A stretch of 60,974 nt of DNA, taken from Paraburkholderia franconis. GTDB lineage: Bacteria > Pseudomonadota > Gammaproteobacteria > Burkholderiales > Burkholderiaceae. Where the stretch lies: positions 1 to 60,974 of the forward strand of contig NZ_WHNP01000044.1 of assembly GCF_009362735.1 (NCBI RefSeq), written 5' to 3'. Under the pieces are notes generated by a model. The model worked only from the letters and a program-made list of their open reading frames with translations, searched no databases and was not told the origin of the DNA. How positions within the stretch are numbered: position 1 is the stretch's first letter; each line of letters begins with the position of its first letter. Both the position numbers and the translations under genes were made by a program. Positions 8,798 through 17,341 of this stretch are shown in pieces.

Positions 8798-8903
8798 GGG
8801 CAACGTTGGTTGAGCAACTAAAGAAAGACCATTGCGCATCAGCAAGAACGGCCCGCGTGAAAATGCAACTCCGCTCTTCTGTATTGCCGCTTTGGCGTAT
8901 GCA

Positions 8904-9971
8904 TCAGTTCGCGGGAATCGTCACGATGGGCGCCTTGCTGCTCGTTTCCGCTTCGGCGAGCGCCATCAGGTTCTGGACGACCGTGAACGCGTATTTCGAA
9001 TCGAAATCAGAGCGGTCGACCCAATACGTCGACGGGCCGTAGCGCACGACGGCGTATGCATCGGCGGGCGGCTTGTCGCCGTTCTGCACGATGATCGTCG
9101 GCCGCGTTTCGCCGCCGACTAGCGTGACAGTGGGCTTTGTCGAACCATCTTCGATCTTCTGATCGGGCACGTGTACCTGCGCGCCGAGATCGGTCAGGAT
9201 GCCGAGCACCGAGCGCGTCAGCATTGCAATCTGATTGCCGCCGCGCGACGACTGCCCGTAAACGATTTCATAGTCGCCCGTTTTCGCATTGAGATGCAGG
9301 AGCTTGCGCACCAGTTGCAGATCGGGCGCGGCTCTTTGGGCGTCCGTCGTCGTTGCCGTGCCCAGTATCAGGTAGACGTGCTGCTCGTTCTTCACGGTAC
9401 GCGACTCGACATTCAGTTCGCCTGCCATTTGCAGGCGGCGCAATGCCTGGATCAATTGAAAGAACTGCGGCGACCCTGCACTGTTTTCTCCACCGAGCGC
9501 ACTACCGTTTTGCAGACCGCCGATCGATTGCGCCGAAACGCGCAGCAACAGATCGATCGGTATGCCGCCTTCGGCGAGCGGAAGGACGAGCGTCGGCGCG
9601 AGCGGGCGGATATACGCCTGCGCATAGGCTTCGCCTGTCGTCGGCGTGAATGTGAATGTCGGGTGGTTCGAGTACGACACCGTTCCCGTCACGGACGCAT
9701 AGTTCGGTACGGCGCCCGAACCGGCATTGAGCGTGGACGAAGCGGATGCGTCGACGTTATAGGCCGCGATGATCTGGCTGACGGTCAGAAACGAGGGCGC
9801 GTCGGCGAAGCGCAAAGCGATGATGGCCGCGAGTATTTCCCGCTTCTTTGCTTCACCGAGTGCGCGCGAATAGTCGACCTGATCGGCCTTTAGCTGCGTC
9901 GGGCCGACGCTGCTGCATGCCGCGAGCAGGCTGGCTGCGCAGCAGACGAGTAGACCTGGAAGTCTTTTCAT
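8904..9971 (-). CDS. Predicted outer-membrane lipoprotein of unknown function
   Basis: A 355-residue protein starting MKRLPGLLVCCAASLLAACSS; LAAC with Cys19 is a standard lipobox, so the product is lipidated and exported. The mature part has a Thr/Ser-rich segment (VTGTVSYSNHPTFTFTPTTGEAY) reminiscent of outer-membrane or surface proteins, and later a helical VRKLLHLNAKTGDYEIVYGQSSRGGNQIAMLTRSVLGIL segment. I do not recognise a named domain. ATG at 9971 was preferred over an upstream in-frame start because it directly begins the signal sequence. Confidence 0.8.
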   Translation of the reverse strand: MKRLPGLLVCCAASLLAACSSVGPTQLKADQVDYSRALGEAKKREILAAIIALRFADAPSFLTVSQIIAAYNVDASASSTLNAGSGAVPNYASVTGTVSYSNHPTFTFTPTTGEAYAQAYIRPLAPTLVLPLAEGGIPIDLLLRVSAQSIGGLQNGSALGGENSAGSPQFFQLIQALRRLQMAGELNVESRTVKNEQHVYLILGTATTTDAQRAAPDLQLVRKLLHLNAKTGDYEIVYGQSSRGGNQIAMLTRSVLGILTDLGAQVHVPDQKIEDGSTKPTVTLVGGETRPTIIVQNGDKPPADAYAVVRYGPSTYWVDRSDFDSKYAFTVVQNLMALAEAETSSKAPIVTIPAN

Positions 9972-10118
9972 CGGTGTAGAAATATTTGCGTGGGTGGCAT
10001 GGGCGGACGGCATGTGCCGGTAAAAGACGTCCGTGGCGAGATAGCACGTCGCGTGCCTCGCTCTCGATATGCATGATCAGCGGGAGATGTACAGCGGGGG
10101 ATGTGCGACTGCGGGACG

Positions 10119-10143
10119 AAAAAAAGCCCGCTTGAAAGCGGGC
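10119..10143 (-). terminator. Intrinsic terminator of the phasin gene
   Basis: Arms GCCCGCTT (10126-10133) and AAGCGGGC (10136-10143) with a run of seven A to the left, which is a U-tract on the minus-strand transcript. It lies 68 bases beyond the phasin stop codon. Confidence 0.85.
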
Positions 10144-10211
10144 CGCAAAATGCGCCTGACGCGGGGAATCGCGCCCGGTTTCCTACTCCATTTTGCCGCG
10201 AGCCTCTCTAT

Positions 10212-10730
10212 TCAGGCCGCGTGCGAGATGTTTTTCGCGCTGCGCGTCACCACGTTCAGATTGCTCTCCGCGGTTTCGACCGCCTGCCGCGCCGTCTTCC
10301 AGATGCTCTCGTAAAACTCGTTCGCCGCCGCAATGGCGGTGTTCATCGCCGTCATGGCGACCTCGGCGCCCGCCGGCGCGCGCTGCGCGGCGTCGTCCAG
10401 ATCGGCCTTGACCACGCCGATCTGCGATTCGTACTGCGCGGTCGCATGCTTCATGATGGCCGCCTGCGTACCCGCGATGATGTCGTACACCCGCTGGTTG
10501 TAGAGCGCGGTGCGCTCGACGACGGACAGATCGCCGGCCTTGATTGCGCTGGCGCCGGGCATCTCGCCGTTCGCCAGCGCATTCATCGCGCGCTGCGTGC
10601 CGTCGCGCAATACCTGGAAATTCAATCGAACGAGCTTCTCAAAGCCATTCACCGCTTCATTCGCGATGTCGTAGAACGTCTGAACCCGGGCTTTCTGTGC
10701 GGCAGTCACTTCGTCGATGGAGATGAACAT
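10212..10730 (-). CDS. Phasin family protein (polyhydroxyalkanoate granule protein)
   Basis: A 172-residue amphipathic helical protein with no signal peptide or cysteine. Phasins coat polyhydroxybutyrate granules and limit their coalescence. The N-terminal FISIDEVTAAQKARVQTFYDIANEAVNGFEKLVRLNFQ pattern (fekLv.LN.q) and the long Ala/Gln-rich helices match the PhaP family found in Burkholderia and Cupriavidus. ATG at 10730 was chosen by homology to the usual MF/MS phasin start. No pha genes are adjacent. A minus-strand terminator follows. Confidence 0.9.
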   Translation of the reverse strand: MFISIDEVTAAQKARVQTFYDIANEAVNGFEKLVRLNFQVLRDGTQRAMNALANGEMPGASAIKAGDLSVVERTALYNQRVYDIIAGTQAAIMKHATAQYESQIGVVKADLDDAAQRAPAGAEVAMTAMNTAIAAANEFYESIWKTARQAVETAESNLNVVTRSAKNISHAA

Positions 10731-10866
10731 CGCAGGGCCTCGCAAGGTTGAATGCGCGAAAGATTCACTGGCACCGATCGCTGGACGATCGATGCCAACC
10801 GGTTGCATGGGATTTGCCGTAACTCGTTATCCGTACGGCGACGGCGCGTATTCGCGTCGCGTGACG

Positions 10867-11067
10867 TCATGGCTGCGCAGCGCCGAGCCGCGCGAGCAGC
10901 GCATGTCCGCGGTCAGTGACGCACGGAACAATGCAGGGCGCGTCAGGCAGGCCGATGATGATCAGATCGCGATCGGCCAGCGCGATCAGGTCAGCATGAT
11001 CGAGGTCCGACTGATGTTTCGCGTCCTTGATAAGCATGAGCGTCGCAAATTCGTGTGGGCTGAGCAC
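10867..11067 (-). CDS. Small hypothetical protein, GTG start
   Basis: A 66-residue protein. A GTG at 11067 is preceded by AGGAG (complement of 11074-11078) six bases upstream, which decides this start over the longer frame from 11127. The sequence VLSPHEFATLMLIKDAKHQS looks like a winged-helix N-terminal helix pair, followed by LIALADRDLIIIGLP and a C-terminal helix; it could be a minimal HTH-like protein, but there is no firm family match. It faces the 790-bp AT-rich gene-free region, from which its promoter must come. Confidence 0.6.
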   Translation of the reverse strand: MLSPHEFATLMLIKDAKHQSDLDHADLIALADRDLIIIGLPDAPCIVPCVTDRGHALLARLGAAQP

Positions 11068-11859
11068 GTGTGTCTCCTGAAAGGCGCATCGCGCCCGCTC
11101 GCATGCATAAGTGACCTTTGAATGCATTTGCGAGCGGTAAATATTGATTCGATGTTTTCCGTCCGAAGATGCTGCAACATCGACGGGGTACTCATACTAA
11201 TGCGGCAATTGTCAAATTTCAATCGGAATTAGCGGTATATTTGCGACCGGTTTTGTCGCGGGAATGCGCGGCAATTATTGCCTGCGCAAACCGCAATTAA
11301 CAGGAAAATGTACCGGTGTCTTTTCTGTTAACTGGCAATCGTTTGCCTGCGTCTCGCGCCTGAGATCCTGCGCGCCTCACAAGCATTATGTGGAACATGA
11401 CATCAAATAGTCACACTTTTAAGTATCGATACGCGATCCAAACATCTCTGTTTGCGGGGATTAACTCGCAATCATTTTTGCGGATTTGCTTAAAACTGGC
11501 GGTGCTGGATTTGAATCATAGATAAAGCGTCGCTTTAAGAGTGAATATTCACTTTTCCGTGGGAAGGAAATTATATTAGTCATAATCGGGCTATGGTCCG
11601 ATGCGCGAGGGCTTAAAAATCGGCGCTATTTTTAAGGCCGTTTAAAACCGGCTGTGAGCGATTCACCGTTCGCGGCTAAAGCCCCGTTGTTCGCGCCCCT
11701 TCTCGCGCATGGCGATTTTCTCCATGTTATTTTTGCGTCAGCCAGGCTGCGTGCAAAACGCAGACGGGCAGCCGGACCGACGGCACGTCGAACCCTCCGA
11801 CATGGCAGAACTCGCCACGCCGGATGTTTTCGCCGCCAAACAATGACAGGGCACAGGAA
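11068..11859. other. AT-rich gene-free region with two perfect palindromes
   Basis: About 790 bp with markedly lower GC than the rest of the window and no credible gene on either strand. It holds the promoter of the small gene at 10867-11067 and of the LysR gene at 11860. Two perfect palindromes lie close together: AAAGCG-T-CGCTTT (11524-11536) and AGTGAATATTCACT (11540-11553). Low GC plus palindromes suggests a regulatory or silenced (H-NS-type) segment; no repeat family or RNA gene recognised. Confidence 0.6.
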
Positions 11860-12777
11860 ATGGACCGCTTCGAGGCAATGGAGATCTTCACGCGCGTGGT
11901 AGATGCGAACAGCTTTTCAAAGGTATCTGAAATGCTCGATTTGCCGCGCGCAAAAGTGAGCAGAACGATTCAGGCGCTGGAAGAGCACGTAGGCGTGCGT
12001 CTGCTGAATCGTTCGACGCGTCAGGTCAGCGTCACGGAAGACGGCGCGCTGTTTTACGAGCGATGCGTGCGCATTCTCGCCGAAGTGGCGGACGCCGAAT
12101 CGTCGTTGTCGAACAAGCGCGAGAGTCCGACGGGCACGGTACGCGTCGATACATCGGGCACGCTTGCGCGCGCGTTGCTACTGCCTTCGCTGGAAGACTT
12201 CTATCAACGCTATCCGCAAATCGACGTGCGCCTGGGTCTCGCCGACCGCAATATCGATCTGATCCAGGACGGCGTGGATTGCGTGATCCGCATGGGCATG
12301 CTCGAAGAGTCGAGTCTCGTTGCGAAGCGCATCGGCAATGCACGCATCGTCACGTGCGCGTCGCCTGCCTATCTGGAACGGCATGGCACGCCGAAGACCC
12401 TCGAAGAACTCAGCCATCATCAGGCGGTGAATTACGTGTCGGCGCGCTCGGGAAGAACCTTTCCATTCGAGTACAGCGTCGGCGGAGAAGTGGTGAGGGT
12501 GCAGATGAAGAGCGTGCTGGCCGTCAATGACGGCTCGGTCTATATCAATGCGGGTGCGTTGGGGCACGGCATCATCCAGCCGTCGCGCTTCATGGTTGCC
12601 GATCTCATCAGGCAGGGCGCGCTGCGGGAAATTCTGAGCGAATACAACATTCCGTCGACGCCGCTTTCGGTTGTCTATCCACATCGCCGCAATCTCAGTT
12701 CGCGACTGCGCGCGTTTGTCGATTGGGTATCGGAAATCGCGCAGAAGAACCCCGATCTGCGCATCACGCAAGAGTGA
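11860..12777 (+). CDS. LysR-family transcriptional regulator
   Basis: A 305-residue LysR regulator. The N-terminal winged HTH begins MDRFEAMEIFTRVVDANSFS with the recognition region DLPRAKVSRTIQALEEHVGVRLLNRSTRQ (about residues 31-59), followed by a periplasmic-binding-like effector domain (GTVRVDTSGTLARALLLPSL...). The subgroup is close to the DsdC/PgrR/AaeR-type regulators that often control adjacent oxidoreductases. ATG at 11860 was chosen over the ATG at 11824 because it gives the canonical LysR start with AGGA upstream. Convergent with the SDR gene. Confidence 0.92.
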   Translation: MDRFEAMEIFTRVVDANSFSKVSEMLDLPRAKVSRTIQALEEHVGVRLLNRSTRQVSVTEDGALFYERCVRILAEVADAESSLSNKRESPTGTVRVDTSGTLARALLLPSLEDFYQRYPQIDVRLGLADRNIDLIQDGVDCVIRMGMLEESSLVAKRIGNARIVTCASPAYLERHGTPKTLEELSHHQAVNYVSARSGRTFPFEYSVGGEVVRVQMKSVLAVNDGSVYINAGALGHGIIQPSRFMVADLIRQGALREILSEYNIPSTPLSVVYPHRRNLSSRLRAFVDWVSEIAQKNPDLRITQE

Positions 12778-12786
12778 CGCTCGCGC

Positions 12787-12850
12787 TTGCCTGCTGCGCA
12801 ATCCGACGCAACGCAAAATGCAACGCAACGCAATGCTACGCAGCAGGCAA
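12787..12850. terminator. Large inverted repeat between convergent genes (possible bidirectional terminator)
   Basis: Perfect 12-bp arms TTGCCTGCTGCG (12787-12798) and CGCAGCAGGCAA (12839-12850) enclose a 40-base loop containing several copies of ACGCA. It lies between the convergent LysR and SDR genes, where a bidirectional terminator is expected, but there is no T-tract. Confidence 0.5.
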
Positions 12851-12856
12851 CGCCGC

Positions 12857-13684
12857 TCAGACGTAGTTCAAGGGCTCGGCGGGATGCGGCGCATTTTCAT
12901 ATGCGCCCCACACCGTCTGATCGAAGTTGACGATCGAGCCCGTCATCAAGCCCGATTCGTCGCTTGCGAGAAACGCGACGGCGCGCGCGGCCTCCGCTGG
13001 ATCGATCAGTCTGCCGAACGGCTGTGCGGCGGACGCCTGTTGCAGCCAGTCGTCGGTTGCGCCGTGAAACTCGCGTTGAATGCGGTCTTCGCCGGCTGAA
13101 GCCATCCACCCCAGGTTCAGCCCGTTCACGCGAATACGATTGCGCAATAGCGCATACGCGGTGTTCTGCGTGAGCGTCGCGAGCGCGCCCTTGGATGCGC
13201 AATACGCGGAAATAAACGGCTGCCCCGCCTTCGCGGACATCGAGCCGATATTCACGATCGTCCCTTCGATACGCTCGCGCAGCATCACGCGAATCGTGTC
13301 CTGCATCAGAAAGAACGGCGCGCGTACATTGGTCGCGAAGATGCGGTCGAAGAGCGCGGGATCGGTATCGAGGATCGTGCCGCGATCGGTCAGTGCCGCC
13401 GCATTCACCAGTACGTCGATGCGCCCGAATTGTTGATCCGCAGTGGCGACGACGTTATTGCAGTCATCCACATTCGCGAGGTCGGCCTGCACGAACACGA
13501 CCTTTGCGCCACGCGCTTCGCCGAGCTGGCTCAGTTCGCGTGCTTTCGCTTCGCCTTTCTCTTTCGCGCGGCCGCAAATGACGATGCCGCGCGCGCCGCG
13601 TTCGACGAATAGCGCGGCAATGGCGGCGCCTAGCCCTTGCGATCCGCCCGTAACAATGGCGATCTTCGAATCGAATTGGCTCAT
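12857..13684 (-). CDS. SDR-family NAD(P)-dependent oxidoreductase
   Basis: A 275-residue classical short-chain dehydrogenase. TGGSQGLG (residues 12-19) binds the cofactor, NAA in LVNAAALT stabilises the fold, Ser in NIGSMSA and the YCASK motif form the catalytic Ser-Tyr-Lys. The C-terminal SGLMTGSIVNFDQTVWG is typical of the family. It is divergent from the LacI-type regulator, with 128 bp between starts, so it is probably part of that regulon and could oxidise a hydroxylated product of the neighbouring oxygenase operon. Substrate unknown. Confidence 0.93.
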   Translation of the reverse strand: MSQFDSKIAIVTGGSQGLGAAIAALFVERGARGIVICGRAKEKGEAKARELSQLGEARGAKVVFVQADLANVDDCNNVVATADQQFGRIDVLVNAAALTDRGTILDTDPALFDRIFATNVRAPFFLMQDTIRVMLRERIEGTIVNIGSMSAKAGQPFISAYCASKGALATLTQNTAYALLRNRIRVNGLNLGWMASAGEDRIQREFHGATDDWLQQASAAQPFGRLIDPAEAARAVAFLASDESGLMTGSIVNFDQTVWGAYENAPHPAEPLNYV

Positions 13685-13781
13685 GTGTTGTCTCCTGTCA
13701 TTCGTTCAATGGTGAGAGCAAGGTACTGCTATGAATAGCGGAATAACGCGGCTTGCTGCGCGCGCGGCGTCGATGCGATCA

Positions 13782-13801
13782 TTGTGCTATTCCGATCACA
13801 A
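13782..13801. promoter_or_regulatory. Candidate operator between SDR and LacI-family genes
   Basis: TTGTG (13782-13786) and CACAA (13797-13801) form an inverted repeat with a 10-base spacer in the divergent gap; the pentamer GATCA also recurs around it. This is a plausible site for the LacI-type regulator, but symmetry is modest. Confidence 0.35.
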
Positions 13802-13812
13802 CGAATCCGATC

Positions 13813-14850
13813 ATGACCGAGTCCCGCCGCCGCAAAACGAGCATGAGTGACATCGCGCGCGCGGCGGGTGTCAGCGAGGCGACAGTCGATCGGGTATTGA
13901 ACGGGCGCGGCGGCGTATCGCGCGACAAGGAAACGCGCGTGCTCGAATGGGCGCGCAAGCTGAAAATCGATCGCGCGCTGGAATCCGTGTCGGTGCGCTG
14001 GCTGCGCATCGCGATCCTGTTGCAGCAGCCCGTCGCGCAGTACTACGTGCATCTGAAGCAGGGTTTCGAGCTCGCGCAAAAGACGTTCGAAACGCAGCGC
14101 GTGATTTGCGCGGTCACGTACTTCGACAGCCTCGAACCGCATGCCGTCGTCGAAGCAATTGAGCGGGCGACGCGCAAGGCCGATGCACTCGTGATCGTCG
14201 CGTATGAGCATCCGGATATCACGGCGGCACTGCGCCATGTGAGCCACCGAATGCCCGTCGTCACGCTTGCAAGCGATCTGCCGGGCACGGGCCGGCTCGC
14301 GTATGTGGGCATCGACAACCGTTGCGCGGGGCGCGTCGCCGGCGAGCTGATGGGCCGTTTTCTCGGCGATGCGGGCGGCAAGGTGCTCGTGATGACAGGC
14401 ATGCATGATTTTCTCGGCCATGAAGAGCGCGAAAGCGGTTTTCGGTCCGTGCTGCGGCGACGCTTTCCAGCTTGCGACATCGTCGAGACAGTCGAGAGCC
14501 GCGAGCAGTCGTCGATCACCGAAAGCCTGACGCGCGACGCGTTTCGCCGCTATCCGGACCTGCGCGGCATCTACAACATCTCGGTCGGCGACGAAGGCAT
14601 CGGCAACGCGTTGCGCGCAATCGACTGCGTGCACAAGACCGTGCTGATCGGACACGAACTCAACGACACATCGCGACGCCTTCTGATCGAAGGCGTGCTC
14701 GATGCCGTGCTCGATCAAAACCCGATCGGAGAAGCGCTGCATTCGATTGAAATCATCCTGCGTCACTATCATCGCGATCCGGGCGTCACGTTGGCGCAGC
14801 AGATTCCCGTGTCGGTGTTGTTGCGCGAGAACCTGCCGCTTACCGATTGA
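13813..14850 (+). CDS. LacI-family transcriptional regulator
   Basis: A 345-residue regulator. The N-terminal LacI HTH reads SMSDIARAAGVSEATVDRVLNGRGGVS, followed by a hinge helix and a periplasmic sugar-binding-type core (Peripla_BP_4-like), in which LAYVGIDNRCAGRVAGELMGRFL is the usual domain-crossing element and VLVMTG the second-domain start. Its 3' end overlaps the 3' end of the convergent TIM-barrel gene by 11 bases, and the SDR gene is divergent from it. The effector is probably a sugar, polyol or similar small molecule; ATG at 13813 begins the HTH arm. Confidence 0.92.
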   Translation: MTESRRRKTSMSDIARAAGVSEATVDRVLNGRGGVSRDKETRVLEWARKLKIDRALESVSVRWLRIAILLQQPVAQYYVHLKQGFELAQKTFETQRVICAVTYFDSLEPHAVVEAIERATRKADALVIVAYEHPDITAALRHVSHRMPVVTLASDLPGTGRLAYVGIDNRCAGRVAGELMGRFLGDAGGKVLVMTGMHDFLGHEERESGFRSVLRRRFPACDIVETVESREQSSITESLTRDAFRRYPDLRGIYNISVGDEGIGNALRAIDCVHKTVLIGHELNDTSRRLLIEGVLDAVLDQNPIGEALHSIEIILRHYHRDPGVTLAQQIPVSVLLRENLPLTD

Positions 14851-15721
14851 TCGCGAGCGCGGGCGCTTCGTCCCGCTTCGCTTCGTCCCGCGTCACGTCA
14901 TTCCAAAGATCGCGTATCCAGTCGCGCATCAGCAGCGATTCGGCCCAGCGGTCGGTCGTATCGTTGCCGTCGCGCCCGATGATCGCGTAGGGCTTCGGTC
15001 CGAGTTCGCAGGTGAACACGAGCGTGTCGTCCGGGCCTGCGCGTTTGCGCCATGAAACGAAACCGTCGCGCCACCAGCGCAGAAACAGATCGACCCACAT
15101 CCGGTGAGGCTCGAATGAAATCTCGATCTGCACCTGCTCGCGGCTCGCGACGCGCCCATGAAACGCCCACGAATGATCGATGATCCGTTGCATCGCCGCT
15201 TCGTTTTCTTCGTTCACGGGCCACGCGAATTCGCGGCCGACGAGGTAATGCGAAAGATCGCCGAGCAGACGCAGATCCGGCCTTTCATCGAGCAGATCGA
15301 GCGTGAAGTGCAGATCGGTCGTCATGCGGTCGCGATGCGTTTCGATGTAGACGGGAATGTCCACCTGTTCCGCGAGCCGCTGCCAGCCGTCGATCAGAGC
15401 GAGCGCATCGGCGAGGCGACGCGGCCTCACATCCGGTTGCAGGTCGATATGATGCGCGCCGAACGCGACAGCGTGTTCGAGGATCGGGCAGAGGTCGTCG
15501 ACCGTGCGCGGAAAGCATTGCGCTTCCGCTTGCAGTCCGTATGGCGCGAGGACTTGCGCGAGGCGCCGCACATCGTCGCGCGATCCATACGACGTACTCA
15601 CGCCTTCGAAGCCCGCTTGCGCGATCATCGCGACGTTTTCTTCGAGCGAGCGCTCGAAGCCATCCGTATGACGGCGCTCCATGGCCCACAGCGATTGATA
15701 GACGGCAAGCCGTTGCGTCAT
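14840..15721 (-). CDS. TIM-barrel sugar-phosphate isomerase/epimerase-like protein
   Basis: A 293-residue xylose-isomerase-like TIM-barrel (AP_endonuc_2) protein. Recognisable elements are the first strand and turn with IAQAGFEGVSTSYG, the strand end HIDLQPD, VYIETHRDR with a likely metal-binding Glu, and LLGDLSHYLVG with Asp and His ligands. Such proteins isomerise or epimerise sugars, or act on related polyols. Last gene of the desaturase operon: its ATG overlaps the stop of the reductase gene (ATGA). In this setting it may act on the oxygenase product, but no substrate can be read. Confidence 0.85.
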   Translation of the reverse strand: MTQRLAVYQSLWAMERRHTDGFERSLEENVAMIAQAGFEGVSTSYGSRDDVRRLAQVLAPYGLQAEAQCFPRTVDDLCPILEHAVAFGAHHIDLQPDVRPRRLADALALIDGWQRLAEQVDIPVYIETHRDRMTTDLHFTLDLLDERPDLRLLGDLSHYLVGREFAWPVNEENEAAMQRIIDHSWAFHGRVASREQVQIEISFEPHRMWVDLFLRWWRDGFVSWRKRAGPDDTLVFTCELGPKPYAIIGRDGNDTTDRWAESLLMRDWIRDLWNDVTRDEAKRDEAPALAINR

Positions 15722-16965
15722 ACCGCCTCCGCGGCGACGAGCCCCTTCAGCTTGACGGCGGGATCTTCGAGCTTTGCAGGCTCGATGCGTGCACGTTGTG
15801 CGATCAGCGCTTGCGCAACGCGCACATCGCGCGCGATCTCGGCGAGCTTGCCGACGCCGCTTGCGCCGACCAGCACGCCGTCGCGATCGAGCGCGAAGAA
15901 AATGCGCGACGTCGCGCCCGTTTCGCGCACGACGGTTTGCACGCCGAATGCGGGCATGCCGGCAATCTGGATCGCCATGTCGTATTGATTCGACCAGAAC
16001 CACGGCACTTCCGAATACGTTTCGCCACGCTCCAGCATGTTGCGCGCGACGATGCGCGCGTGGTCCTCGGCGTTTTTCCAGCATTCGAGCCGCATGCGCC
16101 GCCTGAACAGACGATGCGGAAATGAACACACGTCGCCTGCTGCGAAGATATGCGGGTCGTTCGTGCGCAACGTATCGTCGACGGCGATGCCATCCGCGAC
16201 GTCGATGCCCGCGGCTTCCGCCAATTCCGTGCGCGGCTTCACGCCAATGCCGACGACCACGCAATCGCACGCGATCTGCGTGCCGTCCTTGAGCTTGACG
16301 CCCGTCACGCTCGTCGTGCCCATCAGCCGTTCGATCTGCGCGGCGAAATGAATCTTCACGCCCATCTCGCGATGCCTGTCGATCAGATAGCCCGCGACGA
16401 CTTCCGGCACCGCGCGCATCAGCGCCCGCGCGCCCGCTTCGATGACGACCACTTCGCAGCCGCGCGCAACGGCCGACGCCGCGACTTCGAGGCCGATGAA
16501 GCCCGCGCCGACAATCGCGATGCGCCGCGAAGGCTGCAATGCTTCGGCGAGCGCATTGGCGTCGTCTGCCGTGCGCAGCAGATACACGCCTTCGAGATTC
16601 GCGCCCGGTAATTCGAGCCGCCTCGGCTCGGCACCCGTCGCGATCAGCAGGCGCTGATAGTCGATGCTGCGTCCATCCTTCAGGATGACCTTGCGCGCGC
16701 CGCGATCGATCTGCTGCACGCATGCATCGACACGCAGATCGATGCGTTGATCGCGATAGAACGCTTCGTCGTAGAACGCGCATTGCGCTGTGCTTCGCTC
16801 GCCGAGCAGCACGGCTTTCGACAGCGGCGGCCGGTCGTAAGGGGCCGTGCATTCGTTGCCGAGCAGCGTGATCTCGCCATCCCAGCCGTTTTCACGCAGC
16901 GCATGAGCGGTGCGCGCGCCGCATTGGCCTGCGCCGATGATCACCATCGCGGGACGTGTACTCAT
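15718..16965 (-). CDS. FAD-dependent ferredoxin reductase (oxygenase electron-transfer component)
   Basis: A 415-residue flavoprotein of the ferredoxin-NAD(P) reductase type used by oxygenases (rhodocoxin, putidaredoxin and BphA4-like). The FAD motif GAGQCG lies at residues 11-16, PYDRPPLSKAVL follows as in BphA4-like reductases, the NADH motif is IVGAGFIGLEVAASAVARG, and IFAAGDVCSFPHRLF binds the flavin. It would pass electrons from NAD(P)H to the Rieske ferredoxin encoded immediately upstream; the two genes overlap by four bases (ATGA), as does the downstream TIM-barrel gene. Confidence 0.92.
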   Translation of the reverse strand: MSTRPAMVIIGAGQCGARTAHALRENGWDGEITLLGNECTAPYDRPPLSKAVLLGERSTAQCAFYDEAFYRDQRIDLRVDACVQQIDRGARKVILKDGRSIDYQRLLIATGAEPRRLELPGANLEGVYLLRTADDANALAEALQPSRRIAIVGAGFIGLEVAASAVARGCEVVVIEAGARALMRAVPEVVAGYLIDRHREMGVKIHFAAQIERLMGTTSVTGVKLKDGTQIACDCVVVGIGVKPRTELAEAAGIDVADGIAVDDTLRTNDPHIFAAGDVCSFPHRLFRRRMRLECWKNAEDHARIVARNMLERGETYSEVPWFWSNQYDMAIQIAGMPAFGVQTVVRETGATSRIFFALDRDGVLVGASGVGKLAEIARDVRVAQALIAQRARIEPAKLEDPAVKLKGLVAAEAV

Positions 16966-17309
16966 GACGCCTCCTGCGCGGGAAGGCCAAGTAGTACTTT
17001 GCCGTTTTCGACACGCACGGGGTACGTCTTCAGATGCACGCACACGGGCGCGCTCATCGCCTTGCCGCTGGGAATGTCGAAACGACCCTGGTGCAGCGGA
17101 CATTCGATTTCGCCATTTACGACGAAGCCATCGGCGAGATGCGCCTGCTCATGCGTGCACCAGCCGTCCGACGCATAAAAGCCGTCCGCGATCCGATAGA
17201 CCGCGTAGCTCGCACCATCGTGATCGAAGCGCATGACGTCTTCTTCGTCGATATTGTCGGGCGCGCACGCCGCAATCCAGTGGATCTTTGCATTCGTTTC
17301 GACGCTCAT
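16962..17309 (-). CDS. Rieske-type [2Fe-2S] ferredoxin
   Basis: A 115-residue soluble Rieske ferredoxin. Both cluster-binding motifs are intact: C51-T-H53 and C70-PL-H73, followed by GRFDIPSGKAMSAPV. The short length and absence of a catalytic domain identify it as an electron carrier rather than an oxygenase. It sits between the membrane desaturase gene upstream (32-base gap) and the FAD reductase gene downstream (4-base overlap), so the three form an electron chain NAD(P)H - reductase - Rieske - di-iron enzyme. Confidence 0.93.
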   Translation of the reverse strand: MSVETNAKIHWIAACAPDNIDEEDVMRFDHDGASYAVYRIADGFYASDGWCTHEQAHLADGFVVNGEIECPLHQGRFDIPSGKAMSAPVCVHLKTYPVRVENGKVLLGLPAQEAS

Positions 17310-17341
17310 GGTGCTCTCCTTTCCTCCAGAGTTCTTCTACG

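Noticed and set aside
15722..16852. An open frame in the third reading frame continuing upstream of the TIM-barrel gene, antisense to nothing but overlapping the reductase gene
   Set aside because: It only makes sense from the ATG at 15721; the upstream part is Arg-rich shadow of the ferredoxin reductase, which has complete FAD and NADH motifs.
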